A DNA stretch of 64,000 nucleotides from an uncultured Lachnospiraceae bacterium (lineage in GTDB: Bacteria; Bacillota; Clostridia; Lachnospirales; Lachnospiraceae): assembly GCA_910586205.1 (NCBI GenBank), contig CAJUGD010000004.1, positions 1 through 64,000 of the forward strand. Reading direction: 5' to 3'. Positions 1 through 8,434 of this stretch are shown here, in pieces. Position 1 is the first letter of the stretch, and each line of letters starts with the position of its first letter. The position numbers and the translations under genes are program-made. The notes under the pieces are model-generated. The model was not told where the DNA came from and ran no database searches. It was given only the letters and a program-made list of their open reading frames with translations.

Positions 1-2
1 AG

Positions 3-542
3 GAACTTGCTAAGAGAAGCCGGTATTATCAGAGTATGATAGACCTGCAGCTTATCGACAAAGGGCAGCTTTATGATGAGTTAAAGCGAAGCTATGTTAT
101 ATTTATCTGTCCATTTGATTTATATGGGAAAGGGCGGCATATTTATACCTTTGAAAATATCTGTAAAGAAGACGGCAGCATTTTTATGGGTGATGAGGCG
201 GTAAAGATATTTTTCAATGCAAAAGGAACTCTGGATGATGTGAGTGATGAATTAAAGGCGTTCCTTGATTATGTGGCAGGGAAGAAGCCGAAGGATGCTT
301 ATGTGGAGAGGCTGGAAGAAGCGGTAAAAGAGGCCAAGAAGAATAGAGAATGGAGGCATGAGTATATGACATTGTTGATGAGAGATCAGGAGAATGTGAA
401 AATTGGCGAAAAACGTGGAGAAGAAAAAATGCTTATGTTAATGGAAAGGCTGATAGAAGATAAGCGTTTTGATGATATTGCCAGAATAAAGGCGGATAAT
501 GGTTATCGTCAGAAACTTTATTTGGAGTATCATATCATTTAA
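3..542 (+). CDS. Rpn-family (PD-(D/E)XK) nuclease/putative transposase, C-terminal part
   Basis: The reading frame is open from the first bases of the window, so this is the 3' part of a gene that starts outside it. An internal ATG lies at 36, but the residues before it (ELAKRSRYYQS) continue the family pattern, in which RSRYYQSMID precedes a (K/R)G..Y.EL..SYVIFIC stretch. That pattern is typical of Rpn recombination-promoting nucleases, also annotated as PDDEXK_2 putative transposases. The nuclease core lies upstream and cannot be inspected. The visible part holds the end of the domain followed by a charged helical tail. Rpn proteins promote RecA-independent recombination in E. coli; any role here is inference. 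Family assignment is fairly secure. Confidence 0.75.
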   Translation, partial: ELAKRSRYYQSMIDLQLIDKGQLYDELKRSYVIFICPFDLYGKGRHIYTFENICKEDGSIFMGDEAVKIFFNAKGTLDDVSDELKAFLDYVAGKKPKDAYVERLEEAVKEAKKNREWRHEYMTLLMRDQENVKIGEKRGEEKMLMLMERLIEDKRFDDIARIKADNGYRQKLYLEYHII

Positions 543-556
543 AAGCAGGGCATCAC

Positions 557-587
557 AGGGCAGAAAATTTTAAAGATTTTCTGTCCT
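557..587 (+). terminator. Possible hairpin terminator after the Rpn-like gene
   Basis: GGGCAGAAAAT (558-568) pairs with ATTTTCTGTCC (576-586), giving 11 pairs with one G-U and a 7-nt loop. It lies 15 bases after the stop codon. The following sequence (TTAATAATATT) is only weakly T-rich, so intrinsic termination is plausible but not clear. Confidence 0.4.
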
Positions 588-732
588 TAATAATATTACG
601 AGATTTTTCGCACTTGGGCATGTTATAGGGGCATATCACAAGTAAGGGTTAGTTTTGAGGAAGACAGAAAGTATTAAGAGCTACCATATATGGTGCAGAA
701 ATTAATAATGCAGGAGCAGCAGGAGAAAAAGT

Positions 733-1545
733 ATGAAAACTTTATATGTATCCGATTTGGACGGAACCTTATTAAGAAATAATGAGAGAACTTCAGATTT
801 TACAAATACTGTGATAAATGATTTGACGGAACGAGGGATGATTTTTTCCTATGCAACTGCCCGGTCTCTGGTAACTGCTAAAAAAGCTACGGAAGGAGTT
901 GTCTGCAAAATTCCGTTAATTGTATACAATGGAGCATTTGTGGTTGATAATGTTACGGAAGATATCCTGATTGCAAATTATTTTGAGACTTCCATAGAGG
1001 AAGTGTTGGATGATTTATTTGAAAATAAAGTTTATCCCATAGTGTATGCATATATTGACGGAAAAGAGAAGTTTTCATTTGTGCCTGAATTGTGTACAAA
1101 GGGAATGCGGACATTTCTTGCCAGTAGAAAAGGAGACATTCGTACTAATGCGGTGAACGTAGTTAATGATTTAAAATCAGGCGATCTTTTCTATATTACT
1201 TGTATAGATAAGCAGTACAAACTTAAACCATTGTATGAAAAATATAAGAATGTGTTTCATTGTGTGTATCACACGGAAATGTATACAAACGAACAATGGC
1301 TGGAGATTATGCCTCTTAATGCTTCAAAAGCAAATGCCATAAGGCAATTAAAGGCATTATTGGGATGTGAAAAAATAGTTGCTTTTGGAGATGGAAAAAA
1401 TGATGTAGACATGTTTGAGTTGGCTGATGAAAGTTATGCAGTTGAAAATGCTCATAAAGATTTAAAAAAATATGCAACAGATATTATTTTATCGAACGAG
1501 AAAGATGGCGTAGCTCAGTGGCTTGTCCAGAATTTTGGCTCATAA
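733..1545 (+). CDS. HAD-superfamily hydrolase, Cof/IIB type (sugar-phosphate phosphatase-like)
   Basis: The protein has 270 residues, the usual size of Cof-type HAD phosphatases. Motif I is DLDGT (D8 and D10, nucleophile and acid/base). The C-terminal motif GDGKNDVDM at about residue 219 supplies the Mg-binding acidic residues. The cap sits between residues of about 85 and 185, as in subclass IIB. Such enzymes are cytosolic Mg-dependent phosphatases acting on sugar phosphates, flavin phosphates or pyridoxal phosphate; the substrate cannot be told from sequence. The start follows an AGGAG at 711-715 with more purine-rich sequence next to the ATG. The gene stands alone, with no clear operon partner. 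Confidence 0.85.
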   Translation: MKTLYVSDLDGTLLRNNERTSDFTNTVINDLTERGMIFSYATARSLVTAKKATEGVVCKIPLIVYNGAFVVDNVTEDILIANYFETSIEEVLDDLFENKVYPIVYAYIDGKEKFSFVPELCTKGMRTFLASRKGDIRTNAVNVVNDLKSGDLFYITCIDKQYKLKPLYEKYKNVFHCVYHTEMYTNEQWLEIMPLNASKANAIRQLKALLGCEKIVAFGDGKNDVDMFELADESYAVENAHKDLKKYATDIILSNEKDGVAQWLVQNFGS

Positions 1546-1674
1546 ATTTAATTGTATTTTACGGAAAACTGCAGGGAGGAAGACTTAAAAATATGGTGAC
1601 TTGTTTGTATGAATTATCATAAAATATAGATTTTGGGAATTTCAGTTTTTGTCGTATTGACAATTGATGATGCG

Positions 1675-1896
1675 ATGGATTGCAAAACCAAGATAAAAGA
1701 ACTGCGGGAAATGACTGGTATGAACCGCAAGAACTTTTGCAAGTATTTTAATGTCCCCTATCGGACAGTGACGGAATGGAAACTGGGTAATCGTCATGCG
1801 CCGGCAGATCAACGAATGTACCTGATAAAGCGGGACATGCAATGCTGTGATGTGTGTACAGAATGGAAAAAATGGAAGGAGAGAATAAAGGAATGA
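1675..1896 (+). CDS. Small XRE-like helix-turn-helix protein
   Basis: The protein has about 73 residues. The open frame extends upstream to a TTG at 1633, but the ATG at 1675 gives the natural start MDCKTKIKELREMTGM. The pattern LREMTGMNRKNFCKYFNVPYRT.TEWKLG is a short helix-turn-helix like that of XRE-type regulators, in which the recognition helix carries the TVTEWKLGNR stretch. The tail is unusual, with a CC..C cluster (MQCCDVC) and a basic end. The stop overlaps the start of the Sel1 gene in an ATGA arrangement, so the two are translationally coupled. It may regulate its neighbour or simply be co-expressed with it. DNA binding is inferred from the fold pattern only. Confidence 0.65.
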   Translation: MDCKTKIKELREMTGMNRKNFCKYFNVPYRTVTEWKLGNRHAPADQRMYLIKRDMQCCDVCTEWKKWKERIKE

Positions 1897-4235
1897 CAAA
1901 TAACGAACAAGCTGCAGGTGAAATAACAGGTGTAAGAGAAAGGTTCAGCAGGGAAACTATTTTGAAAGGTGATTTTAGCCTGGAACAATGTCGCACTGCT
2001 GCAGAGGAAGGGGATGCCAGCGCTCAGGGCTTAATGGGCGACTGTTATCAGTACGGATGGTATGTGAAAAAAGATTATGCTGCTGCCGTGGAGTGGTATG
2101 AGAAAGCGTCAGTGCAGGGAAATGCTTCTGCACAGCGCAGTCTTGGCTGGTGCTGGGAAAAAGGAAAAGGCGTGGGGCCAAGTTATGAAAAAGCCGTATA
2201 TTGGTATACAAAAGGTGCAGAAGGCGGTGACGCTGATGCACAGCATAATCTGGGAGTCTGCTATGATTATGGACGCGGTGTAAAACAGGATCGTGCCAAG
2301 GCAGCAATGTGGTATAAAAAGGCAGCAGAACAGGATCATGAATGGGCTCAGTTTAATCTGGGAGTCTGTTATGAAAAGGGATATGGTGTGGAGCAGGACT
2401 TTAAGACAGCAGCAGAATGGTATTTAAAGTCAGCCATTCAAGGCTTCTCTGACGCACAATTCAATTTGGGAAATTGTTATTATCACGGGTGGGGTGTTTC
2501 ACAGGATTTTGAGAAAGCTGTGGAATGGCTTGAGGAAGCAGCGGCACAGGGAGATATTATGGCAATGTGCCAACTGGGAGTGTGTTATAACAATGGAGAA
2601 GGTGTGGAACAGAATCAGGATATGGCTTTTGATTTGTACAGGGAGTCAGCGGAGCAAGGTAATCCTACAGCACAGTATAATTTAGGAGCATGTTATTATT
2701 TTGGGGAAGGGGCAGAACAGGATTATCATATTGCTTTTGAGTGGTTCAAGAAGGCAGCGGAGCAAGGAGTTGATGATGCGCAGTATCAGTTAGCAATCTG
2801 CTATGAGGAGGGCAGAGGAACAGAAAAGGATGAGTCAAAGGCAGCCGTATGGATGGAAAAGGCGGCTTTGCAGGGAGATGCTGGAAGCGAGTATGTGCTG
2901 GCATATTACTATGAGAAAGGGGTAGGTGTAGAGCAGGATTACATCCAGGCGGTGAAGTGGTATGAAAAAGCAGCCATAAAGGGACATATAGATGCTCAGT
3001 ATCATCTGGCAAGATGCTATAAAGATGGAATTGGGGCAGAGCAGGATTACAAAAAGGCTGCAGAGTGGTATAAAAAGGCAGCAGAGCAAGGCGATGCCAG
3101 TGCACAGAATGATCTGGGATGGTGCTATGAAAAGGGAAAAGGGGTAGAGCAGGATGATTTTCTGGCAGCAGAGTGGTGCAGGAAAGCAGCAGATCAAGGG
3201 GAAGCGCAGGCTCAGTATAATCTTGCCATTTATTATGAGCGTGGAATCGGTGTGAGCCAGGATAGTGTTCAGGCTGCTGCATGGTATGCGAAAGCAGCTG
3301 CCCAGGGCCATGAGGAAGCTCAGTACAATCTGGCTTTCTGCTATCAGAGCGGGGAAGGGGTTGAGAAGGATTATGCCAAGGCAGCAGAGTGGTTTAGAAA
3401 GGCAGCGGATCAAGGAGATGCAGATGCTCAGTTTCGCTTAGGGCTTTGTTATGAAAAAGGGAGTGGGGTAGAGCAGGATTATGTACAGTCTGTACAGTGG
3501 TACAGGAAAGCAGCGGAGCAAGGAGATGGGGAAGCTCAATACAGATTAGCGCTCTGCTGCAATTGGGGCAGGGGCATAGGACCGGATTATGAGGAGGCTG
3601 TCAAATGGTATGAGAAAGCAGCCATACAGGGCCATATGGATGCACAATACAACCTGGCTTGCTGCTATAAAAAGGGAGAGGGTGTAAGACAGGATTACAG
3701 GGAGGCTTTCAAATGGTATGAGAAGGCGGCCAGGCAGGGCTCAGAGGATGCCCAGTTTAATCTTGGGTTTATCTACAAAAACGGAGAGGGCGTGGAGCAA
3801 GACTTCAGAAAAGCAGCCGAATGGTATGAAAAAGCTGCTGTGCAAGGACAGGCTGACGCACAGAATGATCTTGGTTTTTTATACAAAAAGGGTGCGGGTG
3901 TAGAACAGGATTATGAGGAGGCTGTCAAGTGGTATGAGAAGGCCGCCATACAGGGACATATGGCGGCACAGCTTAATATGGGGATTAGCTATATCACAGG
4001 TGCTGGTGTGGAACAGGATGATGAAAAGGCTGCTATGTGGTTTTTTAAAGCCGCCAGTCAAGGCTCTGGAACTGCCCAGTATAACCTGGGGCTATGTTAT
4101 GAAACCGGCCGAGGAGTGGAGCAGGATATTGATGAGGCTGTAGAATGGTATGAGAGGGCGGCCGAGCAGGGGAGTAGGAGCGCTCAGACTGCATTGGAGA
4201 GGCTGGATTTTGATTACACAGATTCAGAAGACTGA
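1893..4235 (+). CDS. Large Sel1-like (SLR) repeat protein
   Basis: The protein has 780 residues and consists almost entirely of about 20 full Sel1 repeats of 36 residues plus one partial unit. The consensus is A..G...AQ.NLG.CY..G.GV.QD...A..WY.KA. Sel1 repeats form alpha-alpha solenoids that serve as protein interaction scaffolds. No signal peptide, membrane segment or catalytic domain is visible, so the protein is probably cytosolic. The ATG at 1893 has a GGAGAG 8 bases upstream and overlaps the stop of the HTH gene. An upstream in-frame GTG (1854) would add 13 residues but has no better ribosome site. Neighbouring repeats are similar at DNA level, so repeat number may vary between strains. 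The partner is unknown. Confidence 0.85.
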   Translation: MTNNEQAAGEITGVRERFSRETILKGDFSLEQCRTAAEEGDASAQGLMGDCYQYGWYVKKDYAAAVEWYEKASVQGNASAQRSLGWCWEKGKGVGPSYEKAVYWYTKGAEGGDADAQHNLGVCYDYGRGVKQDRAKAAMWYKKAAEQDHEWAQFNLGVCYEKGYGVEQDFKTAAEWYLKSAIQGFSDAQFNLGNCYYHGWGVSQDFEKAVEWLEEAAAQGDIMAMCQLGVCYNNGEGVEQNQDMAFDLYRESAEQGNPTAQYNLGACYYFGEGAEQDYHIAFEWFKKAAEQGVDDAQYQLAICYEEGRGTEKDESKAAVWMEKAALQGDAGSEYVLAYYYEKGVGVEQDYIQAVKWYEKAAIKGHIDAQYHLARCYKDGIGAEQDYKKAAEWYKKAAEQGDASAQNDLGWCYEKGKGVEQDDFLAAEWCRKAADQGEAQAQYNLAIYYERGIGVSQDSVQAAAWYAKAAAQGHEEAQYNLAFCYQSGEGVEKDYAKAAEWFRKAADQGDADAQFRLGLCYEKGSGVEQDYVQSVQWYRKAAEQGDGEAQYRLALCCNWGRGIGPDYEEAVKWYEKAAIQGHMDAQYNLACCYKKGEGVRQDYREAFKWYEKAARQGSEDAQFNLGFIYKNGEGVEQDFRKAAEWYEKAAVQGQADAQNDLGFLYKKGAGVEQDYEEAVKWYEKAAIQGHMAAQLNMGISYITGAGVEQDDEKAAMWFFKAASQGSGTAQYNLGLCYETGRGVEQDIDEAVEWYERAAEQGSRSAQTALERLDFDYTDSED

Positions 4236-4288
4236 TCAATAAAAATGTAGGAGCAGCAGGAAAATAATCACAGCAACCCCGTTTTCGC

Positions 4289-4316
4289 ACAGTTCAGCGC
4301 CGGAGCGCTGAACTGT
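4289..4316. other. Perfect 12-bp inverted repeat between convergent genes
   Basis: ACAGTTCAGCGC (4289-4300) and GCGCTGAACTGT (4305-4316) are perfect complements around a CGGA loop. The hairpin lies between the convergent Sel1 and C11-peptidase genes. Neither side has a T-run, so it is not a textbook intrinsic terminator, though it could stop or stabilise both transcripts. Confidence 0.5.
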
Positions 4317-4377
4317 TACAGGAAAGTGGAAAATTGCTGCTGCCCCTTATTTATAATATGACAACGTTAATGTTTCT

Positions 4378-6804
4378 TCAGGGTATGGCAGGAGTCCAAT
4401 AATGCTGGTTATACAAATCCGTGAAACGGTAAGTAGCCCGTATATTTCCTTCTAAGGGAACATTGCTGATGGCAGGCTGGCTGCTGGTTACAGTTAAAGG
4501 ATCGCCGAGAAGGTAGCTGTCTAAATAGCTTCCGTTATAACCATAATAGTCACATAAAAATTCCAAAGTATCTCCAGGCTGAAGACCAAAATCGCTTTTT
4601 GCCACAGTCTCCGTTTCATCTTCCGAATAGACGGTTCGGACGCCTGTGATATAGCCATAGGGATGTTCATTGTCAAAGGCCAGCAAAAGCTCTGAGCGCA
4701 CGCCGTTGCAGAGTACAGGAACTCGTCCGGTAATATTGTAGCTTTCTCCGTCATCTATAGTAGCAGTATGGTAATAGGCCACAGGCTGTCCCTCAATGGC
4801 CAGCCAGGTGCTGTCATGGGCTCCTATAAGCTCTCCGGAATCATTAAATTCAAAAACATTGTCTAGTCCCATATCAATAAAACCTTCTCCATCATCATAG
4901 AAAAGATTTAATTCCAGCGATTGCACCAGCTTCCATTGATCTTCGTCCAGGTGAATCACAGGGAGATTGTCAGTACCAGTATTCCATGTCAGCGCGTCAG
5001 AATCAAAATGATGGTCTGTAAAATATTGGACAGCATCCTCTCCATCCAGCCCTTTATTGCTTAAAAAGCCTGTATTGGCGCTGCTGAAGCCGGACATTCC
5101 TTCAAAGTTTCCTCCCAGAAAATTTCCTAATAGCTGGGAGATCATTTCAGAGCTGTCCGTTCCGCTGCTTAAGCTGCCTAACAGAGAAGGAAGCGGGGAA
5201 GTGGATCCTCCGGAAACGGCCTGTCCGCTGGCTTCCATGCTGGCAAACTGCTCAATGCAGCGGACATAGGCTTCATCCATTCCGATTTGTCTGTAGGAAG
5301 CCACAGCCTTGTCCACCTTGGAAACATTCTGATAAGGAAAATAGATGGAAAGGCCGTAGGCATTAGTCATGTTGGAGGAGGTGCGGTTGTATTTTACTGC
5401 GCTTAAAAGGGCATCGGCCAGGGCATTGCTCTCAGAGTTTCCCAGATTCCGGGCCAAATGCACCAAATCTACATGGTCAATACGGCTGGATTTGGCAAAT
5501 TCGCGGGTGTGGCTCCGTGCATCGGAAAGGGTCTGGTACTGTTTGGAAGAAATCAGATTGCTGGCAGCCTGGGAAAAATCATTCAGCCCGGAGGGAATGG
5601 TAGCTTCCAGCTCTGCTAAATCTACTACTGATAGGGTGGTCATCTGACCAGGACATTTTTGAGAGCATACATCTACAAAATCATCTGCAATCCGTTGGCC
5701 CAGCTTTAGAGTAGGCATGGACGGATCTGCGCCGAAGGCAGTGAGCCAGTTAGTATAATACCAGCCGACGCCAGGCTCTGTTTCTTCGGAAGCGATCAAA
5801 TAATCTGCATGCTGTGTCAACATCAAGGCATTCTCTGCCGTAGCCATCAGACAGGCGTCAAAGCCAATAAAGTCAAATTCCACTTCTGCGTTTGTCAAGG
5901 CTGTATGGATGCCGGATAATCCCATAGAGCCGGAGGAGGGGAATTTCTGGTCATATCCATAACCAGAGATAGATCCGCCGCCATGATCCCAGAAGATCAA
6001 TTGATATCGGGAAGCAGGAAATCTTCTGGCACACCATTGTATGAACCCGGTCAGAGTGGCTGGATTTGTCATGGAGACATTGCCAAGATCTGACTCAAGA
6101 CAGAGGAGCTTCTTGTTTTTAATTTGCCAGATCTGGTTGACAGAATTACTGATCGGACTGCTGTGCCAGTCAGTGCAGCCGCCTGTGTAAACCAACAGAT
6201 TGATATTTTCTCCCAAGTCAGCGGCCAGCATTTCCTGGATGTCAGCGGTTCCCATACCGCTGCGGGATTCTAAGTCTGTGCCGCACATGTATACCATAAT
6301 GGTTGCTGTATCCCTGCCGTCGCCCAAAAGCTTAACCCTTTTATCCCGTGCCAAAGGGGATACGCTGGTGTTTAGTTTTCCCGTGTTGGCAGGCTCCAGC
6401 CAGCCGCTTGAAACGCTGCCGCCGCCTAAACTTCCCAGAAGGGTTTCCCAAAAGGCTGCGTTTCCTTGGGCATTTTGCCCTGCTTGTGGGGATGTCTGCT
6501 GGGCTTGAGGCAATGTTTGATTCGTGCCGGAGGGCGATTGAGCAGAAGGAAGCCCCAGCAAAGCTCCTCCGCCTCCCAGAACTAAAGCAAGCAGAAGAAA
6601 AAGCAGCTTGGATAGGCCGCCTGAGGGTGCATTGCTTCTTTTGGGAGAAGGGATAAAGGAGCCGGAAGGATTTTTCTCACCTGGCTGGCGTTCGGCATGA
6701 CCATATCCTACTGGCCCGGTACCAAGGCCGTTTCCCCGCTTTTGAACCGTTTTTTTAGAGCCGGTTATGTGTTTTTCCCGGCTTCGAGGGCGTTGTTTGT
6801 CCAT
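4378..6804 (-). CDS. Membrane-anchored clostripain-family (C11) cysteine peptidase
   Basis: The protein has 808 residues from the ATG at 6804, which follows AAGAGG 8-10 bases upstream; the frame stays open to 6894 without a better start. The N-terminus is basic, with one membrane segment at about residues 64-84 and a Pro/Gln/Ser-rich linker to about 150, suggesting a type II anchor with the enzyme outside. The C11 core begins at TIMVYMCGTDLES (about 168). The catalytic pair are H274 in FWDHGGG and C318 in FDACLM. A long C-terminal region from about residue 560 looks like a beta-rich accessory domain. Clostripain-type peptidases cut after basic residues and often self-process. Substrate and the role of the C-terminal part are unknown. 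The gene has its own promoter-like sequence. Confidence 0.88.
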   Translation of the reverse strand: MDKQRPRSREKHITGSKKTVQKRGNGLGTGPVGYGHAERQPGEKNPSGSFIPSPKRSNAPSGGLSKLLFLLLALVLGGGGALLGLPSAQSPSGTNQTLPQAQQTSPQAGQNAQGNAAFWETLLGSLGGGSVSSGWLEPANTGKLNTSVSPLARDKRVKLLGDGRDTATIMVYMCGTDLESRSGMGTADIQEMLAADLGENINLLVYTGGCTDWHSSPISNSVNQIWQIKNKKLLCLESDLGNVSMTNPATLTGFIQWCARRFPASRYQLIFWDHGGGSISGYGYDQKFPSSGSMGLSGIHTALTNAEVEFDFIGFDACLMATAENALMLTQHADYLIASEETEPGVGWYYTNWLTAFGADPSMPTLKLGQRIADDFVDVCSQKCPGQMTTLSVVDLAELEATIPSGLNDFSQAASNLISSKQYQTLSDARSHTREFAKSSRIDHVDLVHLARNLGNSESNALADALLSAVKYNRTSSNMTNAYGLSIYFPYQNVSKVDKAVASYRQIGMDEAYVRCIEQFASMEASGQAVSGGSTSPLPSLLGSLSSGTDSSEMISQLLGNFLGGNFEGMSGFSSANTGFLSNKGLDGEDAVQYFTDHHFDSDALTWNTGTDNLPVIHLDEDQWKLVQSLELNLFYDDGEGFIDMGLDNVFEFNDSGELIGAHDSTWLAIEGQPVAYYHTATIDDGESYNITGRVPVLCNGVRSELLLAFDNEHPYGYITGVRTVYSEDETETVAKSDFGLQPGDTLEFLCDYYGYNGSYLDSYLLGDPLTVTSSQPAISNVPLEGNIRATYRFTDLYNQHYWTPAIP

Positions 6805-6967
6805 GATTACAACCTCTTTTCCTAATATGTCAAAGTAAACCTGCATGTGCCCGGCAGCAGCACACCACCGCACATAAAAGTCTGGCGGGCACATAAGGCA
6901 TACCTGAATTTGTGCCGCCTATTGGGCGGCAGACTTATAAAATAATATGGTTTATTTATCCACTATA

Positions 6968-6996
6968 ATTATACTATAAAAAAAGAGCAGAAACAA
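6968..6996 (-). promoter_or_regulatory. Probable sigma-A promoter of the C11 peptidase gene
   Basis: On the minus strand, TTGTTT (6991-6996) is followed by a 17-base spacer and a perfect TATAAT (6968-6973), about 165 bases ahead of the start codon. The -35 matches only TTG; the -10 and the spacing carry the call. Confidence 0.5.
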
Positions 6997-7113
6997 GACT
7001 GCCATTTATCCTGCTGCAATGCTATAATTTCTTTTGTTTATAGGGCAGCTTTCAGGCAGAGAAATTTTCTTTGTGTAATACAGCCGCCCGTTTCTTGTCA
7101 CAAAATATTTTAC

Positions 7114-7144
7114 AATGTACTCTCGAAATCTCCAAGAGTACATT
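7114..7144 (+). promoter_or_regulatory. 10-bp perfect inverted repeat upstream of the 7166/7705 gene pair
   Basis: AATGTACTCT (7114-7123) and AGAGTACATT (7135-7144) are exact complements separated by 11 bases. The element ends 8 bases before the AGGAGG of the next gene. It could be an operator or an mRNA hairpin next to the ribosome site. No regulator for it is identifiable here. Confidence 0.45.
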
Positions 7145-7165
7145 ACAGGCTAAGGAGGTACATGG

Positions 7166-7699
7166 GTGGAGAAAAACTGGATGATTTTATTACAAAAGCA
7201 GAATCAGCTGGCGGGGTTAATGGAAACAAATCAGATAGCAAAACACAAGGGACTTGTTCTGAACACACAGGATGCAGAATTGATTTTAGAGGAAAGGAGC
7301 CGCGCATTGCAGGAACAGCAAAGAATAGAATTTGGCGCAGGGATTGCAGAAAGGATCATTTGCGAATTTTGTGATTCGGATTTTATCAATCAGGAAAATT
7401 ATGTACAAACCATCATCCGGCTGCAGGAAATCTTCTATCTGTATAAAAATGAGATGCAGGATGAGATCACGGATGATGAACTTCTTCATCTTATGAAGGA
7501 GCAGTTTGAAAACCTGTGTTTTGGGGATTTGGACTATCTGGAAGGAACGTGCTTAAGTGGATTTGCACAGGCAATCCGAGCCGGTTATGAGGGCTATAAG
7601 GGTTCTGATGGTTTTGGAGAATATGCTGTATTTGATGAGGTAAAACGATGGGATTATGATCTGTATTTGGAAACCTTGAAGGAGCTTTGCTGGAGGTAA
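7166..7699 (+). CDS. Uncharacterised protein, resembles DUF6323 family
   Basis: The protein has 177 residues from a GTG at 7166, which has AGGAGG 7 bases upstream; an ATG at 7162 is out of frame. The predicted protein is acidic and largely helical, with the recognisable stretch EFGAGIAERIICEFCDSDFI at about residues 54-73. By memory it matches an uncharacterised Clostridia family (DUF6323) that travels with the next gene. No enzymatic motif, signal peptide or membrane segment is visible. The stop is 5 bases before the next start, so the two form an operon and may act together. The family name is from recall, not a search. Confidence 0.6.
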   Translation: MEKNWMILLQKQNQLAGLMETNQIAKHKGLVLNTQDAELILEERSRALQEQQRIEFGAGIAERIICEFCDSDFINQENYVQTIIRLQEIFYLYKNEMQDEITDDELLHLMKEQFENLCFGDLDYLEGTCLSGFAQAIRAGYEGYKGSDGFGEYAVFDEVKRWDYDLYLETLKELCWR

Positions 7700-7704
7700 T
7701 AAGG

Positions 7705-8412
7705 ATGCATTATGAAATAGAAGAATTAATACCTGTTGTTGGGAAACTAGCAGAGAAATATACATCAGGGGAAAGTACATCCATTTCTTATGAAAGGGCC
7801 GAGCTGCTTATGGAGGCAGTTTTGTATTGTATTCATGAGCTGGAGCAGAACTGTCAGGATTCTTTGACATTGGCAGAAAAAATGCCGGCACAGAAGGCAT
7901 ATGATTTGGGAGCAGACTGTGTGGAGAAAAAAACCAGGCAGGCACTAAAACTGTACCATGAGCTTCTTTTAGAATTTGATCATTATGGGAATAAGTGCCT
8001 GTACCATGTTTTCACAAAAGAAATGCCGGAATTTTTTAAAAGATATGATGTGCGGTTTGCACCGCAGGACACGATCCTTTCTCTGGATTATCCTGTGGAA
8101 AAAGATATTTCCGGATTAACAGGCATTGATAAGATTTTTGAATTTTTGTGCTGCATTCAACTAGAGCAGCGTTTCCTGAAAAAATTTTCCAGGGATTTTT
8201 GTATGGATGCCATATCGGCATATAGCTTCTATCATAAGGAAATGACAGAGAATATCTGTGTGATTGTTTTTGAAGCGGCACTCAGGCAGCTTCTGGAAAA
8301 AAGCAAAGATTCTTATGAGAGAATCTTCAGGATGTTATTTTCAGAAGATTTGCCGGAAATAAAGAATTATCTGAAAAATGCGGCAGTACATTCACAAAGC
8401 CTCTGGAGGTGA
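7705..8412 (+). CDS. Uncharacterised protein, resembles DUF6179 family
   Basis: The protein has 235 residues from the ATG at 7705, with GGAGG 10 bases upstream; an in-frame TTG at 7687 would overlap the previous gene. It is alpha-helical and rather hydrophobic but has no clear membrane segment. The N-terminal pattern (ELIPVVGKLAEKYTSGESTS, then YERAELLMEAVLYCI) recalls the uncharacterised DUF6179 family of Clostridia. It is the second gene of a two-gene operon with the DUF6323-like gene. Function is unknown, and the family name is from memory. Confidence 0.6.
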   Translation: MHYEIEELIPVVGKLAEKYTSGESTSISYERAELLMEAVLYCIHELEQNCQDSLTLAEKMPAQKAYDLGADCVEKKTRQALKLYHELLLEFDHYGNKCLYHVFTKEMPEFFKRYDVRFAPQDTILSLDYPVEKDISGLTGIDKIFEFLCCIQLEQRFLKKFSRDFCMDAISAYSFYHKEMTENICVIVFEAALRQLLEKSKDSYERIFRMLFSEDLPEIKNYLKNAAVHSQSLWR

Positions 8413-8434
8413 TTCCAGGGGCCTTTTAACTCCT

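Larger units (their letters stand above)
6805..7165. other. Divergent intergenic region between the C11 peptidase and the 7166 gene
   Basis: This gene-free stretch of about 360 bases is AT-rich. It holds the promoter-like sequence of the minus-strand peptidase (6968-6996) and a small GCCGCC/GGCGGC hairpin near 6916-6932 that would lie in its 5' leader. It also holds a 10-bp inverted repeat just upstream of the plus-strand gene (7114-7144). No coding potential is seen. Confidence 0.6.

Noticed and set aside
2746..3413. Long minus-strand frames inside the Sel1 gene
   Set aside because: Codon bias of the Sel1 repeats keeps antisense frames open; hydrophobic repeated patterns mirror the sense repeats.
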